A stretch of 64,000 bases of DNA from Pseudarthrobacter psychrotolerans. GTDB taxonomy: Bacteria; Actinomycetota; Actinomycetes; Actinomycetales; Micrococcaceae. Below are positions 60,843 through 64,000 of the stretch, one piece after another. A program made the translations under genes and the position numbers. The first letter of the stretch is position 1; each line of letters opens with the position of its first letter. A model generated the notes under the pieces. That model had not been told where the DNA came from. It did no database searches and saw nothing but the letters and a program-made list of their open reading frames with translations. The stretch covers positions 1,984,001-2,048,000 of the forward strand of contig NZ_CP047898.1 in assembly GCF_009911795.1 (NCBI RefSeq). Reading direction: 5' to 3'.

Positions 60843-61217
60843 TTACTTCTTCTCCATCTTTGCGCCGTAGCGGCTGCGTGCCTGCTTACGGTTCTTCACA
60901 CCCTGGGTATCGAGGGCGCCACGGACGATCTTGTAACGGACACCGGGGAGGTCCTTCACGCGACCGCCGCGAACGAGCACAATGGAGTGCTCCTGCAGGT
61001 TGTGGCCGACACCGGGGATGTAAGCGGTAACTTCAACGCCACCGTTGAGGCGCACACGTGCAACCTTACGAAGAGCCGAGTTCGGCTTCTTGGGGGTGGT
61101 GGTGTAAACGCGGGTGCAGACACCGCGGCGCATCGGGCTGCCGTTAAGCGCGGGAGCCTTGGTCTTTTTGACCTTAGGCGTGCGGCCCTTGCGGACCAGC
61201 TGGTTAATCGTAGGCAC
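60843..61217 (-). CDS. rpsL: 30S ribosomal protein S12 (uS12)
   Basis: Decoding-centre protein, 124 residues from GTG 61217 ([15 protein letters not shown]). The conserved [15 protein letters not shown] and [24 protein letters not shown] hold the lysines (PKKPNS) whose change gives streptomycin resistance; both are wild-type. The longer frame to 61385 is not similar to S12. Confidence 0.98.
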   Translation of the reverse strand: MPTINQLVRKGRTPKVKKTKAPALNGSPMRRGVCTRVYTTTPKKPNSALRKVARVRLNGGVEVTAYIPGVGHNLQEHSIVLVRGGRVKDLPGVRYKIVRGALDTQGVKNRKQARSRYGAKMEKK

Positions 61218-61501
61218 TCTCGTGTTCTCCGTTGGTTTGATCTCTACCTTCACGCTCAGGCGCCAGCCTGAACACAATGGTTTTGGCGTTGTTCCTTGCA
61301 GCTGCGGCCTCTGGAAACTTGCGTAGGCGTGCAAAAGCGTGGCATTCGTTGCGCACCTTACCCGCAACCCGGAAACAAGCTCCACCCAGCATCATGAGAA
61401 CAAAACCAAAATGATGCTGCGGCGGCCTTCATCCACTGCCACACAGAACAATTACACAAAGTTTAGCACGGCTGGACCGGGGCCTTTAAACGGGTGCAGA
61501 C
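61218..61501 (-). promoter_or_regulatory. Upstream region of rpsL
   Basis: About 280 bases between the rpoC terminator and rpsL, including an A+T-rich stretch around 61400-61460 (ACAAAGTTTAGCAC) that is a good place for the str-operon promoter. No gene seen. Confidence 0.4.
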
Positions 61502-61540
61502 GAAAGGCCCCGCCTCCACCAAGTGGAAACGGGGCCTTTC
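61502..61540 (-). terminator. Terminator of rpoBC
   Basis: Arms GAAAGGCCCCGCCTCCAC and GTGGAAACGGGGCCTTTC with two mismatches around CAA, right after the rpoC stop. Confidence 0.85.
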
Positions 61541-61551
61541 AACGCAATCGA

Positions 61552-64000
61552 CTAGCGGAAATCGTTGCCGAGATCGTAGTCATCCAGCGGGATGGCGTGG
61601 AACTCAGGAGCTCCGTCGCCGCCCAGGGAGTCGTACGAGAAGTCACTGAATGCGCTGGGGCCGGTGAACAGGTTGGCCTTCGCTTCCTCAGTGGGCTCCA
61701 CGGTGACCTCGGTGTAGCGCGGGAGACCCGTGCCGGCCGGGATCAGCTTACCGATGATGACGTTCTCCTTGAGGCCGAGCAGCGGGTCGCTCTTGCCTTC
61801 CATGGCCGCCTGCGTCAGGACGCGGGTGGTCTCCTGGAAGGAAGCTGCGGACAGCCAGGACTCGGTGGCCAGGGACGCCTTGGTGATGCCCATGAGCTCA
61901 GGACGTCCGGAAGCCGGAGTCTTGCCCTCGGACACAACGCGGCGGTTGGCCTCCTCGAAGCGGCTGCGCTCGGCGAGCTCGCCGGGGAGCAGATCCGATT
62001 CGCCGGACTCGATGACCGTGACGCGGCGCAGCATCTGGCGGACGATAACCTCGACGTGCTTGTCGTGGATACCGATGCCCTGGCTGCGGTACACGCCCTG
62101 GACTTCGTCCACCAGGAACTTCTGCGCGGCACGGGGACCCATGATGCGCAGAACCTGCTTGGGATCCACCGGACCGTTGATGAGCTTCTGGCCTACTGTG
62201 ACGTGCTCGCCATCCTCGATGAGGAGGCGTGAACGGCGCAGTACCGGGTAGGCGATCTCTTCAGATCCGTCATCCGGGGTGATGACCAGGCGCATCTGAC
62301 GCTCGGACTCTTCGATGGCGATGCGGCCGGCTGCTTCAGCAATCGGTGCGACACCCTTCGGAGTACGGGCTTCGAAGAGCTCCTGGATACGCGGCAGACC
62401 CTGGGTGATGTCTTCTCCACCGGTGGCTGAAACAGCACCACCGGTGTGGAACGTACGCATGGTCAGCTGGGTACCGGGCTCACCGATGGACTGTGCGGCG
62501 ATGATGCCGACAGCCTCGCCGATGTCCACGGTCTTGCCGGTGGCCAGGGAACGGCCGTAGCACAGGGCGCAGGTGCCGACGCTGGACTCACAGGTGAGTA
62601 CAGAGCGGACCTTTACCTCGGTGATGCCGGCTGCGAACAGCTCAGCGATAACGACGTCGCCGCAGTCGGTGCCGCCGGCTGCAAGGACGTTGCCCTTAGA
62701 GTCCAGAACGTCAACAGCGAGCGTACGGGCGTAGGCGCTGTTCTCGACGTTCTCGTCCAGGACCAGCTCGCCGTTGGCGTCCGGCACGGCGATTGGCGTG
62801 ACCAGGCCGCGCTCGGTGCCGCAGTCCTCTTCGCGGACGATGACGTCCTGCGACACGTCCACCAGACGACGGGTCAGGTAACCCGAGTTGGCGGTACGCA
62901 GCGCGGTGTCAGCCAGACCCTTACGGGCACCGTGCGTGGCGATGAAGTATTCCAGCACCGACAGGCCCTCGCGGTAGGAGGACTTGATGGGACGCGGGAT
63001 GATTTCACCCTTAGGGTTGGCCACCAGGCCGCGGATACCCGCGATCTGACGGACCTGCATCCAGTTACCACGTGCACCGGAGGACACCATACGGTTGATG
63101 GTGTTCATCGGCGACAGGTTGTCACGCATCACCTGGGCGATCTCGTTCGTTGCCTTATTCCAGATCTCGATCAGTTCCTGGCGACGCTCGTCGTCGTCGA
63201 TCAGGCCCTTGTCGTACTGGCCCTGGATCTTGGCAGCCATGATTTCGTAACCGGCCAGGATCTTCGGCTTGTCCTTGGGTACCTCGATGTCCGAGATGGC
63301 GACGGTAACGCCCGAGCGGGTGGCCCAGTAGAAACCGGCATCCTTCAGGTTGTCCAGCGTTGCCGCCGTGACCACCTTCGGGTAACGCTCGGCGAGATCG
63401 TTGACGATCGTGGACAGTTCGCCCTTGTCAGCAACGTTCTCAACCCACGGGTAATCCGCCGGCAGCGTCTGGTTGAAGATGACCTGGCCCAGGGAGGTCT
63501 GGACGAGCACGGTCTGACCCGGCTCGTAGCCTTCCGGAGCTTCCCAGCCCGCGTACGGAACGAAGCCTTCGAGACGGATCCTGACCTGCGAGTTCAAGTG
63601 CAGCTCGCGGAGGTCGTAAGCCATGATGGCTTCGGCAACCGAAGAGAAGACACGTCCTTCGCCAGCTGAACCGACACGCTTGGTGGTCAGGTGGTAAAGA
63701 CCGATGATCATATCCTGCGAAGGCAGGGTGACCGGGCGGCCGTCGGACGGCTTCAGGATGTTGTTCGAGGACAGCATCAGGATGCGTGCCTCAGCCTGGG
63801 CTTCGGGGCTCAGCGGCAGGTGGACTGCCATCTGGTCGCCGTCGAAGTCAGCGTTGAAGGCGCCACAAACCAGCGGGTGGAGCTGGATTGCCTTACCTTC
63901 AACAAGCTGCGGTTCGAACGCCTGGATGCCAAGGCGGTGCAGGGTAGGTGCACGGTTGAGCAGCACCGGGTGTTCGGTGATGATCTCTTCCAGCACGTCC
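61552..64000 (-). CDS. rpoC: RNA polymerase subunit beta' (3' part, cut by the window edge)
   Basis: About 815 C-terminal residues of the beta' subunit; the gene continues beyond 64000. It includes the active-site [16 protein letters not shown] with the three Mg-binding Asp, the zinc site around [33 protein letters not shown] (trigger-loop region) and the C-terminal jaw to [11 protein letters not shown]. Followed by a terminator and the str operon. Confidence 0.98.
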   Translation of the reverse strand, partial: DVLEEIITEHPVLLNRAPTLHRLGIQAFEPQLVEGKAIQLHPLVCGAFNADFDGDQMAVHLPLSPEAQAEARILMLSSNNILKPSDGRPVTLPSQDMIIGLYHLTTKRVGSAGEGRVFSSVAEAIMAYDLRELHLNSQVRIRLEGFVPYAGWEAPEGYEPGQTVLVQTSLGQVIFNQTLPADYPWVENVADKGELSTIVNDLAERYPKVVTAATLDNLKDAGFYWATRSGVTVAISDIEVPKDKPKILAGYEIMAAKIQGQYDKGLIDDDERRQELIEIWNKATNEIAQVMRDNLSPMNTINRMVSSGARGNWMQVRQIAGIRGLVANPKGEIIPRPIKSSYREGLSVLEYFIATHGARKGLADTALRTANSGYLTRRLVDVSQDVIVREEDCGTERGLVTPIAVPDANGELVLDENVENSAYARTLAVDVLDSKGNVLAAGGTDCGDVVIAELFAAGITEVKVRSVLTCESSVGTCALCYGRSLATGKTVDIGEAVGIIAAQSIGEPGTQLTMRTFHTGGAVSATGGEDITQGLPRIQELFEARTPKGVAPIAEAAGRIAIEESERQMRLVITPDDGSEEIAYPVLRRSRLLIEDGEHVTVGQKLINGPVDPKQVLRIMGPRAAQKFLVDEVQGVYRSQGIGIHDKHVEVIVRQMLRRVTVIESGESDLLPGELAERSRFEEANRRVVSEGKTPASGRPELMGITKASLATESWLSAASFQETTRVLTQAAMEGKSDPLLGLKENVIIGKLIPAGTGLPRYTEVTVEPTEEAKANLFTGPSAFSDFSYDSLGGDGAPEFHAIPLDDYDLGNDFR

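Noticed and set aside
62446..63669. A 407-codon open frame opposite rpoC
   Set aside because: Antisense shadow of a highly conserved gene; no start context or similarity.

Overview
The window comes from a high-GC Gram-positive actinobacterium, most likely a member of the Micrococcaceae close to Arthrobacter/Pseudarthrobacter. The reasons are the order rpoC-rpsL-rpsG-fusA-tuf ... rpsJ-to-rplO ... infA-rpmJ-rpsM-rpsK-rpoA-rplQ-truA ... rplM-rpsI ... glmM, the extended bL17, bL29 and uS5 proteins, the short adenylate kinase and the Tad-pilus islands. This is inferred from protein similarity and gene order alone.

Layout. 1-6.1 kb: glmM (-), an accessory block with two membrane glycosyltransferases (+), then rpsI and rplM (-). 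6.1-21.8 kb: two head-to-tail Tad/Flp pilus loci on the + strand. Each has Flp prepilin(s), TadE- and TadG-like pseudopilins, CpaB, CpaE/TadZ, CpaF/TadA, TadB and TadC; only the first has a prepilin peptidase. 21.9-25.1 kb: a degenerate Hpt-like protein, an OmpR-type response regulator and a membrane PAS histidine kinase. 25.2-29.5 kb: truA, rplQ, rpoA, rpsK, rpsM, rpmJ, infA (-). 29.6-34.1 kb: a P1/S58 peptidase (-) and a sugar-type ABC transporter of two permeases and a binding lipoprotein, without an ATPase (+). 34.3-41.5 kb: map, adk, secY and the spc-type ribosomal cluster rplO to rplN (-). 41.8-44.6 kb: an IS21-family element between the spc and S10 clusters. 44.8-50.1 kb: the S10 cluster rpsQ to rpsJ (-). 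50.6-52.0 kb: a GH1 beta-glucosidase (+). 52.1-56.6 kb: a 41-residue membrane protein and a 1462-residue polytopic membrane protein (-). 56.7-64.0 kb: tuf, fusA, rpsG, rpsL and the 3' part of rpoC (-).

The main caution for any reader is that at least seven genes are broken by the loss of exactly one base, usually inside a short G/C run: tadV, cpaB of locus 1, tadC of locus 2, the histidine kinase, the S58 peptidase, and the ribosomal protein genes rplO and rplQ. truA is a probable eighth. Adding one base to the run restores a family-like protein each time. All changes are losses, and two hit ribosomal genes that should be required. The simplest reading is homopolymer under-calling in the sequence rather than decay in the organism, so these genes are annotated as CDS with the break described.

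The most distinctive biology is the pair of tandem Tad loci with an adjacent signalling cassette whose Hpt-like protein lacks the phospho-acceptor His, and the IS21 element between two ribosomal operons, flanked by diverged 80-bp direct repeats. No tRNA, rRNA or CRISPR array was recognised.
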